A stretch of 41,665 nt of DNA, from assembly GCA_036563805.1 (NCBI GenBank), contig DATCLS010000055.1, positions 1 through 41,665 on the forward strand, in the 5' to 3' direction. The stretch is from DATCLS01 sp036563805. Lineage in GTDB: Bacteria; Actinomycetota; Acidimicrobiia; Acidimicrobiales; VFJN01. Position 1 is the stretch's first letter; each line of letters starts with the position of its first letter. Below are positions 25,391 through 33,781 of this stretch, in pieces. A program made the position numbers and the translations under genes. The notes under the pieces are model-generated. The model did no database searches. It was given only the letters and a program-made list of their open reading frames with translations, and was not told the DNA's origin.

Positions 25391-25824
25391 ATGACCGGCC
25401 ACTCGCGCTGGCCCCGGGCCATCTTTGCGATGTCGGCCAGGCTGAGCTCGTCGAGGTGACGGCGCATGTGCTCGCCGAGGACGCCCCAGATGGCCAGCAG
25501 CACGCACTGGCCCTCGTGGTCGCAGGCGCCGTCCTGGTGGGGCTCGCCGAAGTCGCCGACGGTGATGGGCCCGTCGACCGCGCTCACGATCTGGGCCAGC
25601 GTGATCGACGCCGGCTCGCGGGCCAGCACGTAGCCGCCGCCGACGCCCCGCTTCGAGCGCACGAGGCCCGCTCCCTTCAGCGCCAGCAGGATCTGCTCGA
25701 GGTAGGGCTGGGGCAACCCGGTTCGCTCGGCGATGTCGCGCACCGACGTCGGCGACTCGTCCGCATGGAGCGCGAGCGACAACAAGGCCCGGCTCGCGTA
25801 GTCGCCGCGGGTGGACACCTTCAT
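25375..25824 (-). CDS. Rrf2-family transcriptional regulator
   Basis: A winged-helix regulator of the Rrf2 family (relatives: IscR, NsrR, CymR, RsrR). The N-terminus MKVSTRGDYASRALLSLA, RTGLPQPYLEQILLALKGAGLVRSKRGVGGGYVLAR and the dimerisation helix are typical. IscR/NsrR bind a cluster through three cysteines with six-residue steps; here C101 and C107 are present but the third position is Trp113, so cluster ligation, if any, differs. 149 aa. Transcription faces away from the phosphodiesterase gene and looks leaderless. The target is unknown; the divergent gene is a candidate. Confidence 0.9.
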   Translation of the reverse strand: MKVSTRGDYASRALLSLALHADESPTSVRDIAERTGLPQPYLEQILLALKGAGLVRSKRGVGGGYVLAREPASITLAQIVSAVDGPITVGDFGEPHQDGACDHEGQCVLLAIWGVLGEHMRRHLDELSLADIAKMARGQREWPVIDPED

Positions 25825-25836
25825 ACCCCAACTCTA
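25825..25836 (-). promoter_or_regulatory. rrf2-like gene -10 element, leaderless type
   Basis: On the minus strand TAGAGT (25836 down to 25831) ends 6 nt before ATG 25824, with no Shine-Dalgarno. ACGACC 16 nt further upstream is a weak -35. Confidence 0.45.
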
Positions 25837-25928
25837 CGAGCCAGACTGGGGAGGTCGTGGGTCGTCGGCGTTGACGATCGCTCGCTTTGGTGACGCCGGT
25901 ACGGTGGCGGGTACGAAAGGGCTCACGC

Positions 25929-27029
25929 GTGGTGGAAGAACCTCTACTCCCTGATTACTCCGGGGCGTGCATCGCGAACGTCGTACCCGCCCTCCTCGGC
26001 CATCCGGACGACGTGCCGAGCTGGATGCCGCGCGCCGCGACCGAGGCGCACCAGGTCGTCCTGCTCGTGCTCGACGGCCTGGGCTGGGAGCAGATGCAGG
26101 CGCGACGCTCGATGCTCCCGACGCTGTCGACGATGGAGGGCACGCCCATCACGACCGTGGCACCGTCCACGACGTCGACGGCCCTCACCTCGATCGCCAC
26201 GGGCGTGCCGCCGGGCGAGCACGGGATCATCGGCTACCGGGTGGCCGTGCACGGCGAGGTGCTGAACATCCTGCGGTGGTCGACGGCCGCCGGTGACGCC
26301 CTGAACAGCATCCCGCCCGCCAAGGTGCAGACGGTGGTGCCGTTCCTCGGCCAGCGGCCGCCGGTCGTGACCCGGGCCGAGTTCCGCCAGTCGGGCTTCA
26401 CGGCCGCCCATTTGGAGCCGTCCCGGTTCCATGGCTACCGGACGCTGGCCACGATGGTCACCGAGATCCAGCGCCTCGTCCGCCAGTCCGAGCCGTTCGT
26501 CTACGCCTACTACGAGGGGCTCGACAAGGTCGCCCACGAGTACGGGCTCGGCGAGCACTACGACAACGAGCTGGCCTGGGTCGACCACCTCGTCGAGCGG
26601 CTCGTGGCCGGCCTGCCGCCGCACGCCGCCCTCGTCGTCATCGCCGACCACGGCCAGGTCGAGGTGGGCGAGAACGTGATCGAGCTAGCGCCTGACGTCC
26701 TCGCCAACTGCTCGATGCAGTCGGGCGAGGGCCGGTTCCGGTGGCTGCACGCCCGCGCCGGGCGGGCCAAGGCCCTGTTCGAGGCCGCCTGCGCCCACCA
26801 CGCCGACGACGCCTGGGTCGTCACCCGCGACGAGGTCGTGAACGGCGGGTGGCTGGGCCCGACCGTGCGCGAGTCGGCCCGGCTGCGCCTCGGCGACGTG
26901 GCCCTCGTCGCCGGCCGCGACGTCGCCTTCTTCGACCCGCACGACACCGGCCCCTACAAGCTGGTCGGCCGCCACGGGTCGCTCACGCCGGCCGAGATGC
27001 TCGTGCCGTTGCTCGTCGCAGCGACCTGA
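25929..27029 (+). CDS. Alkaline phosphatase superfamily phosphodiesterase (nucleotide pyrophosphatase-like)
   Basis: A metal-dependent phosphodiesterase/pyrophosphatase of the NPP type. Expected metal and nucleophile positions are visible: Asp in LLVLDGLGWEQM (about residue 49), the Thr nucleophile in APSTTSTALTSIATG (about 80-82), EGLDKVAHEYG (Asp about 199, His about 203), ADHGQ (about 240-242) and a late His in GRHGSLTPAEM. 366 aa; no signal peptide, so probably cytoplasmic. GTG 25929 is chosen because AAAGGG lies 7 nt upstream; a second GTG follows directly. The substrate cannot be read from sequence. Confidence 0.85.
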   Translation: MVEEPLLPDYSGACIANVVPALLGHPDDVPSWMPRAATEAHQVVLLVLDGLGWEQMQARRSMLPTLSTMEGTPITTVAPSTTSTALTSIATGVPPGEHGIIGYRVAVHGEVLNILRWSTAAGDALNSIPPAKVQTVVPFLGQRPPVVTRAEFRQSGFTAAHLEPSRFHGYRTLATMVTEIQRLVRQSEPFVYAYYEGLDKVAHEYGLGEHYDNELAWVDHLVERLVAGLPPHAALVVIADHGQVEVGENVIELAPDVLANCSMQSGEGRFRWLHARAGRAKALFEAACAHHADDAWVVTRDEVVNGGWLGPTVRESARLRLGDVALVAGRDVAFFDPHDTGPYKLVGRHGSLTPAEMLVPLLVAAT

Positions 27030-27037
27030 GGGCCGCC

Positions 27038-27043
27038 TAGACT
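27038..27043 (+). promoter_or_regulatory. bpa -10 element, leaderless type
   Basis: TAGACT ends 9 nt before ATG 27053. A weak -35-like GTCGCA (27015-27020) sits 17 bp upstream. There is no Shine-Dalgarno. Confidence 0.45.
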
Positions 27044-27052
27044 GTCGGTCTC

Positions 27053-27580
27053 ATGCCTCCTTCCAATCAGCAGGCCGGAGACGGCAGCGGACCGCAGCTT
27101 CAACAGGTCGAGCACGCCGAGGTGGTGAACCCTGCGGCCCAGGGCGAGAGCGAGGGCGGCGGCCACAGCGAGGCCGTCGAGCAGCCCGCCAAGGTCATGC
27201 GCATCGGCTCCATGATCAAGCTGCTGCTCGAGGAGGTCCGCCAGTCCGAGCTCGACGAGGCCAGCCGCGACAGGCTGCGCGAGATCTACGAGACGTCCGT
27301 CACCGAGCTGGCCGGGGCCCTGTCGCCCGACCTGCAGGAGGAGCTCGGCCGTCTGGCCCACCCGTTCAAGGACGCCGAGGCCCCCAGCGAGGCCGAATTG
27401 CGCATCGCCAAGGCCCAGCTGGTGGGCTGGCTCGAGGGCCTGTTCCACGGCATCCAGGCGACGCTGTTCGCCCAGCAGATGGCCGCCCGACAGCAGCTCG
27501 ACGAGATGCGCCGGCGCCTGCCCTCGGGCTCGCCGCAGGGCGGCCGCGACGCCGACGCCCGTCCCGGCACCTACCTCTGA
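27053..27580 (+). CDS. bpa: Bacterial proteasome activator Bpa (PafE)
   Basis: An ATP-independent, ring-forming activator of the actinobacterial 20S proteasome (175 aa, DUF2587). The conserved block KVMRIGSMIKLLLEEVRQ (about residues 47-64), followed by helices with LREIYETSVTELAGALSPDLQEEL and QLVGWLEGLFHGIQATLFAQQM, is diagnostic. It ends in GTYL, matching the GQYL-type C-terminal anchor that docks into proteasome pockets. The first 45 residues are disordered and acidic. Its presence implies a 20S proteasome elsewhere in the genome. Predicted leaderless. Confidence 0.93.
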   Translation: MPPSNQQAGDGSGPQLQQVEHAEVVNPAAQGESEGGGHSEAVEQPAKVMRIGSMIKLLLEEVRQSELDEASRDRLREIYETSVTELAGALSPDLQEELGRLAHPFKDAEAPSEAELRIAKAQLVGWLEGLFHGIQATLFAQQMAARQQLDEMRRRLPSGSPQGGRDADARPGTYL

Positions 27581-27635
27581 GGCCCTCTGACGCCACCGCG
27601 GGCGGCACCGCGTCGCAGGACCGGCGGGGTCCCGT

Positions 27636-27665
27636 CTGACCATCGTCACAGGCGCCCCCTAGTCT
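27636..27665 (+). promoter_or_regulatory. Promoter of the degenerate GGDEF gene, leaderless type
   Basis: CTGACC (27636-27641), 18 bp, TAGTCT (27660-27665); the -10 ends 9 nt before ATG 27675 and no Shine-Dalgarno is present. Confidence 0.5.
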
Positions 27666-27674
27666 GGGCGGTCG

Positions 27675-29864
27675 ATGGCGCCGACGCTGACTGATCGGTT
27701 CGGGCGGATGGGGGCGCAGGGCGCGCGCTTGGCCGTCGCCGGCGGCGCCACCCTCGTCGTCCTCGTCGTCTCCGCCCTGCTGGTGGTCGCCGGCGTCGAC
27801 ACGGTCGAGACCGTGGCGACGCTGCTGGTGGCGCCGGTGTTCGCCGTGGCGCTGTACGCCGGTCGCGGGCCCGGCTTCGGGGCCGCCGCGCTGGCGACCG
27901 GCGTGTACGTCGTGCTCCGTCGGCCCGACCTGGGCGACACCGGGTCGGTCAGCTTCGCCCTCCTCGTCGTCACCCGGGCGGTGGCCTACGGCATCGTGGC
28001 CCACGCCGGCGCCTGGGCGCGCACGCTCGTGTCCGGGGCGGTCGAAGCCGCCGACGAGTGGGCCGACTCGCCGCTCGTGCTGCGCGAGGAGCGGCGGGCC
28101 CGCGGCGAGCGGGGCGAGGTCGAGCCGTGGACGAGCCGGGCGCCGACCGCAGTGCCCGCCGGCGCCGGAGTCGGGGGCCGCGGCTTCGGGTCGCCCGTCG
28201 GGCCGCCGGGCCCGGGGCCGGCCGGGCCGTCCGCCGAGGCGCCGCTGTTCGAGGGCGAGCCCGACGACGACTGGGTCGACGAGCCCCACCCGTCCGACTG
28301 GCGCGTGGGGCCCTCGGCGCTGCCGCCCGACGATCCCGACTCCGGCCCGTGGACCGGGCCGGTCGAGCTCGAGCCCGCCGAGGACGAGTGGGCGGGCGCG
28401 GTCGAGCCCGCCGAGCCGTGGGCCGAGCCGCAGCCCGCCGGGGGCTGGGGCGAGGAGCCGGTCGTCCCCGACGCCGGACCGCCCGAGGCGTGGGCCGCCG
28501 AGGCGCCGGCCGGCGCCGGGCTCGCCGGTCCCGGTCCGGGCCGCTACGGCGTCCCGGGCGGGAGCCTCGGCAACCCCTGGTCGGGTCAGCAGCCGGCGAT
28601 CGGTTCCGATGGCCGCGCCGACCCCCGGTGGTCGGGTCGGCAGCCGGTCGTGGGCGGCGAGGGCCCGGGTGGGCCGGACGGCCGGTGGTCGGGTCAGCAG
28701 CCGGCCGTCGCCGGTGGCCCCGGCGATCCGGACGGCCGGTGGTCCGGGCAGCACGGCCCCGTCGGGGGATGGGACGACGACGGCGGGCCGGTGTCCGGCC
28801 GGCAGCCCGCCGCCGCCCGGTGGCAGGGCCCCGCCTCGGGGCGCGGGCCGGCGGTTCCCGGCGCGCCGCCCGGCCCGCCCGGCGCCGGCCTCCCGGCCGG
28901 CGGCCGCGCCGGCGGGCCGCCCGGACCCGACGAGCCCGCCGGGCCCGGCGAGCCCTACGACGCCTACGCCTACGACGGCCCCGAGGCCCACGGGGGCGAC
29001 GGGTGGGGCGCGCCGCCAGACGGCGCCTACCCCGACGGCGCTCACCCCGATGAGGCGTACGGCGCCGCCGATGCGTGGGGGGCGCCCCCGGCCGACGACC
29101 CCTATCCGCCCTCCGGCCCGCGCGGCGCCGGCTGGGGCCAGCGGCCCGGCCCCGCCCCGGCGGGGCGCGGCCCGGCGGCCCCCGGCAGCCCCGAGGAGTG
29201 GGAGCAGGCCGAAGCCGAGCTGGCCGCTCGCCTCGAGCAGCAGCACCAGCAGCAGCCGCCCGACCCGTGGGAGCAGGTCCAGCCCGACCGCATGTGGCGC
29301 CGCCGCACGGGCCCGACGCGGGCGGTGAGCGGCGAGCTGCCGTCGCCGGAGCCCGGGCCGGTCCCGGTGCCGGCGGAGCCCACGCTGCCCCCGATCGATC
29401 CCGAGACCCGGCTCTGGAGCGCCCGCTACCTGTGCGACCGCCTGGCCACCGAGCAGCGGGCGGCCCGCCGGGCCGGCCGCCCGTTCTCGCTGGTGCTCGT
29501 GCAGGTGCCCGACGGCCCGCTGGCGGCGCTGTCGTACCGGCGCCAGGTGACGCTGCTGCGTGAGCTCGGGCACCAGTTCGTGGCCGGCGGCCTGGTCGAC
29601 CACCTGGTCCATGTGCCCGACCAGGTGCAGCACTGGTTCGCGGTCATCCTCCCCGACACCGACCGGGCCAGCGCCCAGGCCTTCGAGCGCCGCCTCCGCA
29701 ACGGCATCGGCGGCTACCTGCGCAGCCGGGGGCTCCTGCTCGGCGAGCTCCAGAGCGCGTGTTTGACGTCGCCCGACGACGACGAGGCGCTGGGCGTCAT
29801 CTGGGACACGCTGATCGCCCGCGGGCAGCCGTCGCCGTCCGCTGCGGGCGCCCCGCCGCGCTAG
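27675..29864 (+). CDS. Membrane protein with long Pro/Gly-rich linker and degenerate GGDEF-like domain
   Basis: 729 aa in three parts. Residues 20-115 hold about four hydrophobic segments, with ALYAGRGPGFGAAALATGVYVVLRRP resembling a KdpD/DUF4118-type sensor (tentative). Residues 120-560 are disordered and Pro/Gly/Ala/Asp-rich, with four degenerate WSGQQP-type repeats (codons at 28578, 28629, 28686 and 28740, steps of 17-19 residues) and a Gln-rich coil. Residues 575-720 follow the GGDEF plan: DPETRLWSARYLCDRL for the DxLTGLxNR helix, RRAGRPFSLVLVQV, and WFAVILPDTDRASAQAFERRLR. The catalytic GGDEF loop is replaced by QVQHW, so cyclase activity is unlikely. It lies between bpa and dnaE; the stop TAG overlaps a dnaE -10. 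Function unknown. Confidence 0.75.
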   Translation: MAPTLTDRFGRMGAQGARLAVAGGATLVVLVVSALLVVAGVDTVETVATLLVAPVFAVALYAGRGPGFGAAALATGVYVVLRRPDLGDTGSVSFALLVVTRAVAYGIVAHAGAWARTLVSGAVEAADEWADSPLVLREERRARGERGEVEPWTSRAPTAVPAGAGVGGRGFGSPVGPPGPGPAGPSAEAPLFEGEPDDDWVDEPHPSDWRVGPSALPPDDPDSGPWTGPVELEPAEDEWAGAVEPAEPWAEPQPAGGWGEEPVVPDAGPPEAWAAEAPAGAGLAGPGPGRYGVPGGSLGNPWSGQQPAIGSDGRADPRWSGRQPVVGGEGPGGPDGRWSGQQPAVAGGPGDPDGRWSGQHGPVGGWDDDGGPVSGRQPAAARWQGPASGRGPAVPGAPPGPPGAGLPAGGRAGGPPGPDEPAGPGEPYDAYAYDGPEAHGGDGWGAPPDGAYPDGAHPDEAYGAADAWGAPPADDPYPPSGPRGAGWGQRPGPAPAGRGPAAPGSPEEWEQAEAELAARLEQQHQQQPPDPWEQVQPDRMWRRRTGPTRAVSGELPSPEPGPVPVPAEPTLPPIDPETRLWSARYLCDRLATEQRAARRAGRPFSLVLVQVPDGPLAALSYRRQVTLLRELGHQFVAGGLVDHLVHVPDQVQHWFAVILPDTDRASAQAFERRLRNGIGGYLRSRGLLLGELQSACLTSPDDDEALGVIWDTLIARGQPSPSAAGAPPR
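28578..28760 (+). repeat. WSGQQP coding repeats
   Basis: Four imperfect in-frame repeats beginning at Trp codons 28578, 28629, 28686 and 28740 encode WSGQQPAI, WSGRQPVV, WSGQQPAV and WSGQHGPV, with spacings of 51, 57 and 54 bp. Confidence 0.8.
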
Positions 29865-29903
29865 AATCACAAGAGTGTGATTCGTCCACAGGCCTGTGGA
29901 GAA
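29862..29903 (+). promoter_or_regulatory. dnaE upstream control region: -10, inverted repeat and DnaA-box-like palindrome
   Basis: TAGAAT (29862-29867) is a good -10 overlapping the previous stop, though no -35 is clear. GAATCAC/GTGATTC (29864-29870 and 29877-29883) is a perfect 7-bp inverted repeat covering it. Next is the perfect 16-bp palindrome TCCACAGGCCTGTGGA (29885-29900). Its arms extend to TCGTCCACA (29882-29890) and, on the other strand, TTCTCCACA (29903-29895), each 8 of 9 to the high-GC actinobacterial DnaA box TTGTCCACA. The dnaE leader would be about 165 nt. Confidence 0.5.
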
Positions 29904-30039
29904 CCGGCGCGAGAGCCCCGAGCATCGGTTCGCCACACGGTGGGAGGGCCGGCCTGACCGCCGGTTCGCACGCCCGGGAAGCGGCCTGGGGCAATCGCCC
30001 TGAAGCACGCGGCGATCGAGCGACGGAGGGAGGGCCCGG

Positions 30040-33000
30040 GTGACGGGTCGAGGCAGTTTCACCCACCTCCACGTGCACACCGAGTACTCGATGCTCGATG
30101 GCGCGGCCCGCATCGGCGAGGTGGTCGGTGCCGCGGCGGCCGACGGCCAGCCCGCGCTCGGCATCACCGACCACGGGAACATGTACGGCATCCTCGACTT
30201 CTACAAGGAGTGCCGTAACCAGGGCATCAAGCCGATCCTGGGCACCGAGGCGTACATGGCGCACGACTCGCGCCACGAGCGCCCGCCGCGCCGGGGTCGC
30301 GTCGACGACACCGGGGGCGAGGCCGACGGGGGCAAGAAGCTCTACTACCACCTGACCCTGCTGGCCGAGAACAACACCGGCTACCGCAACCTCATCCAGC
30401 TGGCCAGCCGGGCCTTCATGGAGGGGTACTACTACAAGCCCCGGGTCGACTGGGAGACGCTGGCCGAGCACAACGAGGGCCTGATCGCCACGACCGGGTG
30501 CCTGGGTGGCCACGTGCTCCAGTCGCTCCTCCAAGGCGACATGGAGGGGGCGGTCGAGAAGGCCGGGCGCCTGCAGGACATCTTCGGCCGCGACAACCTC
30601 TTCGTCGAGATCCAGGACCACGGCATCCCCGAGCAGCACAAGACCAACCCCCAGCTGCTCGAGATCGCCCGGCGGATCAAGGCGCCGCTGCTGGCGACGA
30701 ACGACAGCCACTACGTCCACCGCGAGGACGCCGTCGCCCACGACGCCCTGCTGTGCGTGCAGACGGGCTCGCTGATGAGCGACCCCGACCGGTTCAAGTT
30801 CCACGGCGAGGAGCACTTCCTCAAGTCGGCCGCCGAGATGCGCGACCTGTTCGCCGAGGTGCCCGAGTCGTGCGACAACACGCTGTGGGTGGCCGAGCGC
30901 TGCAACGTCGAGATCGACTTCGGCAAGCCGCAGCTGCCCAACTTCCCACTGCCCGAGGGCTTCGAGGACGACAGCGCCTACCTGCGCCACCTCACGTTCG
31001 AGGGGGCCAAGAAGCGCTGGGGCGACCCACTGCCCGACAAGGTCGTCGAGCGGCTGGCCTACGAGCTGAAGGTCATCGAGGACATGGGCTTCAGCTCGTA
31101 CTTCCTCATCGTGTGGGACCTGATCGACCACGCCCGGCGCACCGGCATCCGGGTCGGCCCGGGCCGGGGGAGCGCGGCGGGGTGCGCGGTGGCCTACTGC
31201 CTGCGCATCACCGACCTCGATCCGATCCGGTACGACCTGCTGTTCGAGCGGTTCCTCAATCCGTCGCGGATCTCCATGCCGGACATCGACATGGACTTCG
31301 ACTCCCGCTACCGCGACGAGATGATCCGCTACGCAGCCGAGCGCTACGGCCGCGATCACGTCGCCCAGATCGTCACGTTCTCGACGATCAAGGCCCGGGC
31401 CGCGGTGCGCGACGCCGCCCGGGTGCTCGGCCACCCCTACAGCGTCGGCGACCGGGTGGCCAAGGCCATGCCGCCGCTGATCATGGGGCGCGACACGCCG
31501 CTCTACGCCTGCCTCGAGCCGCATCCCAAGTACGAGGACGGCTACAAGATGGCGGCCGAGCTGCGGGAGATGTACGAGTCCGACCCCGACACCCGCCAGG
31601 TGATCGACGTCGCCAAGGGGCTCGAGGGTCTGCGCCGGCAGGACGGCATCCACGCCGCCGCCGTGGTGATCACCCGGGAGCCGCTGACCGAGTACCTGCC
31701 CATCCAGCGCAAGCCGGAGAACGGGCAGTCCATCGAGGAAGCGCCGGTCGTCACCCAGTACGAGATGCACGGGGTCGAGGAGCTGGGCCTCCTCAAGATG
31801 GACTTCCTCGGCCTCCGCAACCTCGACGTCATCACCGACACGCTCGAGATCATCCGCAACACCCGCGGCATCGAGGTCGACATCGACCACGTCCCGCTCG
31901 ACGACGAGCCGACCTACAAGCTGCTGCAGCGGGGCGACTCGATCGGCGTGTTCCAGTTCGAGGGCGCGGCCATGCGGGCCCTCATGCGCTCGCTGGCCCC
32001 CACCTGCTTCGAAGACATCGCCGCCCTCGTGGCCCTGTACCGGCCGGGCCCGATGGCGGCGAACATGCACAACGACTACGCCGACCGCAAGAACGGCCGG
32101 AAGCCGGTCGAGTACCTCCACCCCGACGCGGAGGAGGTGCTGGGCGACACGTACGGGCTCATGATCTACCAGGAGTCCATGATGCGGATCGCCCAGAAGT
32201 TCGCCGGCTACTCGCTGGCCGAGGCCGACAACCTCCGCAAGGCCTGCGGCAAGAAGAAGCGCGACCTGATCGCCAAGGAGCGCGTCAAGTTCATCGAGGG
32301 GTGCGAGCGCAACGGCTACGGCGCCGAGCTCGGCTCCAAGTGGTTCGACATCATCGAGCCGTTCGCCGACTACGCGTTCAACAAGAGCCACGCCTACGGC
32401 TACGGCTACGTCTCGTACCAGACGGCCTACCTCAAGGCGAACTACCCGGCCGAGTACCTGGCCGCGCTGCTGACCAGCGTCAAGACCAACCTCGAGAAGG
32501 CGGCCGTCTACCTGGCCGAGTGCCGGGCCATGGGCATCAAGGTCGAGGTGCCCGACATCAACCGCTCGGCGTCCGACTTCACGCCGGTGGTGACCACCGA
32601 CGAGTCCGGCAACGAGAAGCGCACGATCATCTTCGGCCTGTCCGCGGTGCGGAACGTGGGCGAGGGCCTGGTCGCCCACATCGTCGCCGAGCGCGACGCC
32701 AACGGCCCCTACACCGACTTCTACGACTTCTGCCAGCGGGTCGACATGTCGGTCCTCAACAAGAGGACGGTCGAGTCGCTGATCAAGGCTGGCGCCTTCG
32801 ACGGCCTGGGCCACCCTCGCAAGGGCCTGCTGGCGGTGTTCGAGCAGATCGTCGACAACACCATCGCCCGCCGCCGCGAGCGCGACATGGGGATAATGAC
32901 CCTGTTCGGCGAGGGCACGGGCGACGACACCGGCGATTTCGAGAAGGTGCCGATCCCCGACCTCGAGTTCGACAAGCGGGAGCGGCTCGCCTTCGAGAAG

Positions 33001-33594
33001 GAGATGCTGGGCCTGTACGTGAGCGACCACCCGCTGCTCGGGTCCGAAGCCCTGTTGGCCCGGCGCACCGACTGCACGATCGACGAGCTGGGCGACCTCG
33101 AGGACGGGGCGCTCAAGGCCGTCGGCGGGGTCGTGACCGGCCTGCAGCGCAAGTGGACGAAGAAGGGCGACCTGATGGCCGTGTTCGTCCTCGAGGACCT
33201 GCGCTCCTCGGTCGAGGTCATGGTCTTCCCCCGTACCATGACCGAGCACGGCCACAAGCTGGCCGACGACGCCGTGGTCGTGGTCAAGGGCCGGGTCGAC
33301 AAGCGCGACGACCAGCCCAAGCTCATCTGCCAGTCGGTCGACGTCGTCGAGGTCGGCGAGGGCGACGCCGAGCCGCTGCGGGTGCGGGTGCCGCTCAAAC
33401 TGGTGTCCGAGTCGACGGTGCGTGAGCTCAAGCAGGTGCTCGCCGACCACCCGGGCGACGCTCCGGTCTACCTCCACCTCGGCGACCGCCAGGTGCTGCG
33501 CCTGCCCGACCAGTGGAAGGTCGACACGTCCAACGGCCTGCTGGGCCATCTGCGGGTGCTGCTCGGCCCGAGCTCGATCCTCGCCTCAGCGTGA
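30040..33594 (+). CDS. dnaE: DNA polymerase III alpha subunit DnaE
   Basis: The replicative polymerase catalytic subunit (1184 aa). The N-terminal PHP domain keeps metal-site motifs (HLHVHTEYSMLDG at about residues 9-21, GITDHGNMYG), suggesting an active PHP exonuclease as in other actinobacterial DnaE1. The polymerase core has GPGRGSAAG and the catalytic PDIDMDFD (about 413-420), and AYGYGYVSYQTAYLKANYP. A C-terminal OB-fold region (GGVVTGLQRKWTKKGDLMAVFVLEDL in pieces) follows. GTG 30040 has GGAGGG (30025-30030) upstream. Lack of a fused DnaQ shows it is DnaE rather than PolC. Confidence 0.97.
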   Translation: MTGRGSFTHLHVHTEYSMLDGAARIGEVVGAAAADGQPALGITDHGNMYGILDFYKECRNQGIKPILGTEAYMAHDSRHERPPRRGRVDDTGGEADGGKKLYYHLTLLAENNTGYRNLIQLASRAFMEGYYYKPRVDWETLAEHNEGLIATTGCLGGHVLQSLLQGDMEGAVEKAGRLQDIFGRDNLFVEIQDHGIPEQHKTNPQLLEIARRIKAPLLATNDSHYVHREDAVAHDALLCVQTGSLMSDPDRFKFHGEEHFLKSAAEMRDLFAEVPESCDNTLWVAERCNVEIDFGKPQLPNFPLPEGFEDDSAYLRHLTFEGAKKRWGDPLPDKVVERLAYELKVIEDMGFSSYFLIVWDLIDHARRTGIRVGPGRGSAAGCAVAYCLRITDLDPIRYDLLFERFLNPSRISMPDIDMDFDSRYRDEMIRYAAERYGRDHVAQIVTFSTIKARAAVRDAARVLGHPYSVGDRVAKAMPPLIMGRDTPLYACLEPHPKYEDGYKMAAELREMYESDPDTRQVIDVAKGLEGLRRQDGIHAAAVVITREPLTEYLPIQRKPENGQSIEEAPVVTQYEMHGVEELGLLKMDFLGLRNLDVITDTLEIIRNTRGIEVDIDHVPLDDEPTYKLLQRGDSIGVFQFEGAAMRALMRSLAPTCFEDIAALVALYRPGPMAANMHNDYADRKNGRKPVEYLHPDAEEVLGDTYGLMIYQESMMRIAQKFAGYSLAEADNLRKACGKKKRDLIAKERVKFIEGCERNGYGAELGSKWFDIIEPFADYAFNKSHAYGYGYVSYQTAYLKANYPAEYLAALLTSVKTNLEKAAVYLAECRAMGIKVEVPDINRSASDFTPVVTTDESGNEKRTIIFGLSAVRNVGEGLVAHIVAERDANGPYTDFYDFCQRVDMSVLNKRTVESLIKAGAFDGLGHPRKGLLAVFEQIVDNTIARRRERDMGIMTLFGEGTGDDTGDFEKVPIPDLEFDKRERLAFEKEMLGLYVSDHPLLGSEALLARRTDCTIDELGDLEDGALKAVGGVVTGLQRKWTKKGDLMAVFVLEDLRSSVEVMVFPRTMTEHGHKLADDAVVVVKGRVDKRDDQPKLICQSVDVVEVGEGDAEPLRVRVPLKLVSESTVRELKQVLADHPGDAPVYLHLGDRQVLRLPDQWKVDTSNGLLGHLRVLLGPSSILASA

Positions 33595-33608
33595 CCGGCT
33601 GGTCACGC
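33589..33608 (+). terminator. Hairpin at the dnaE stop
   Basis: GCGTGACC (33589-33596) and GGTCACGC (33601-33608) form a perfect 8-bp stem with a GGCT tetraloop that includes the dnaE stop codon. No T-run follows. It is a likely transcription end in a GC-rich genome. Confidence 0.5.
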
Positions 33609-33781
33609 AGCGTGCGGCGCGGTGTGTTCGCTGACAACACCATCATCATGCGTTTCCGTTACGAAGAGGTACATGACCTGCGGTTTCGCGCACGCGTTCC
33701 CACCGCCCGAGTTGCACGTGGCGTGTGATTTGACTGGACTAGTGATTCGTTGCCGACAGCAGAACGGGGGCTACGCCGGAG

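Noticed and set aside
25871..25905. TTGACG...TACGGT as promoter of the phosphodiesterase
   Set aside because: The spacer would be 23 bp, too long for a normal sigma-A promoter; the true promoter is not identified.
29904..30039. tRNA or riboswitch in the dnaE leader
   Set aside because: A GGTTCG segment resembles a T-loop, but no acceptor stem or cloverleaf can be drawn, and only 4-5 bp stems are present.
29797..33549. Very long antisense reading frame opposite dnaE
   Set aside because: It is a mirror of the high-GC codon bias of dnaE; composition is His/Asp/Val/Gly-biased, with no domain or start signal.
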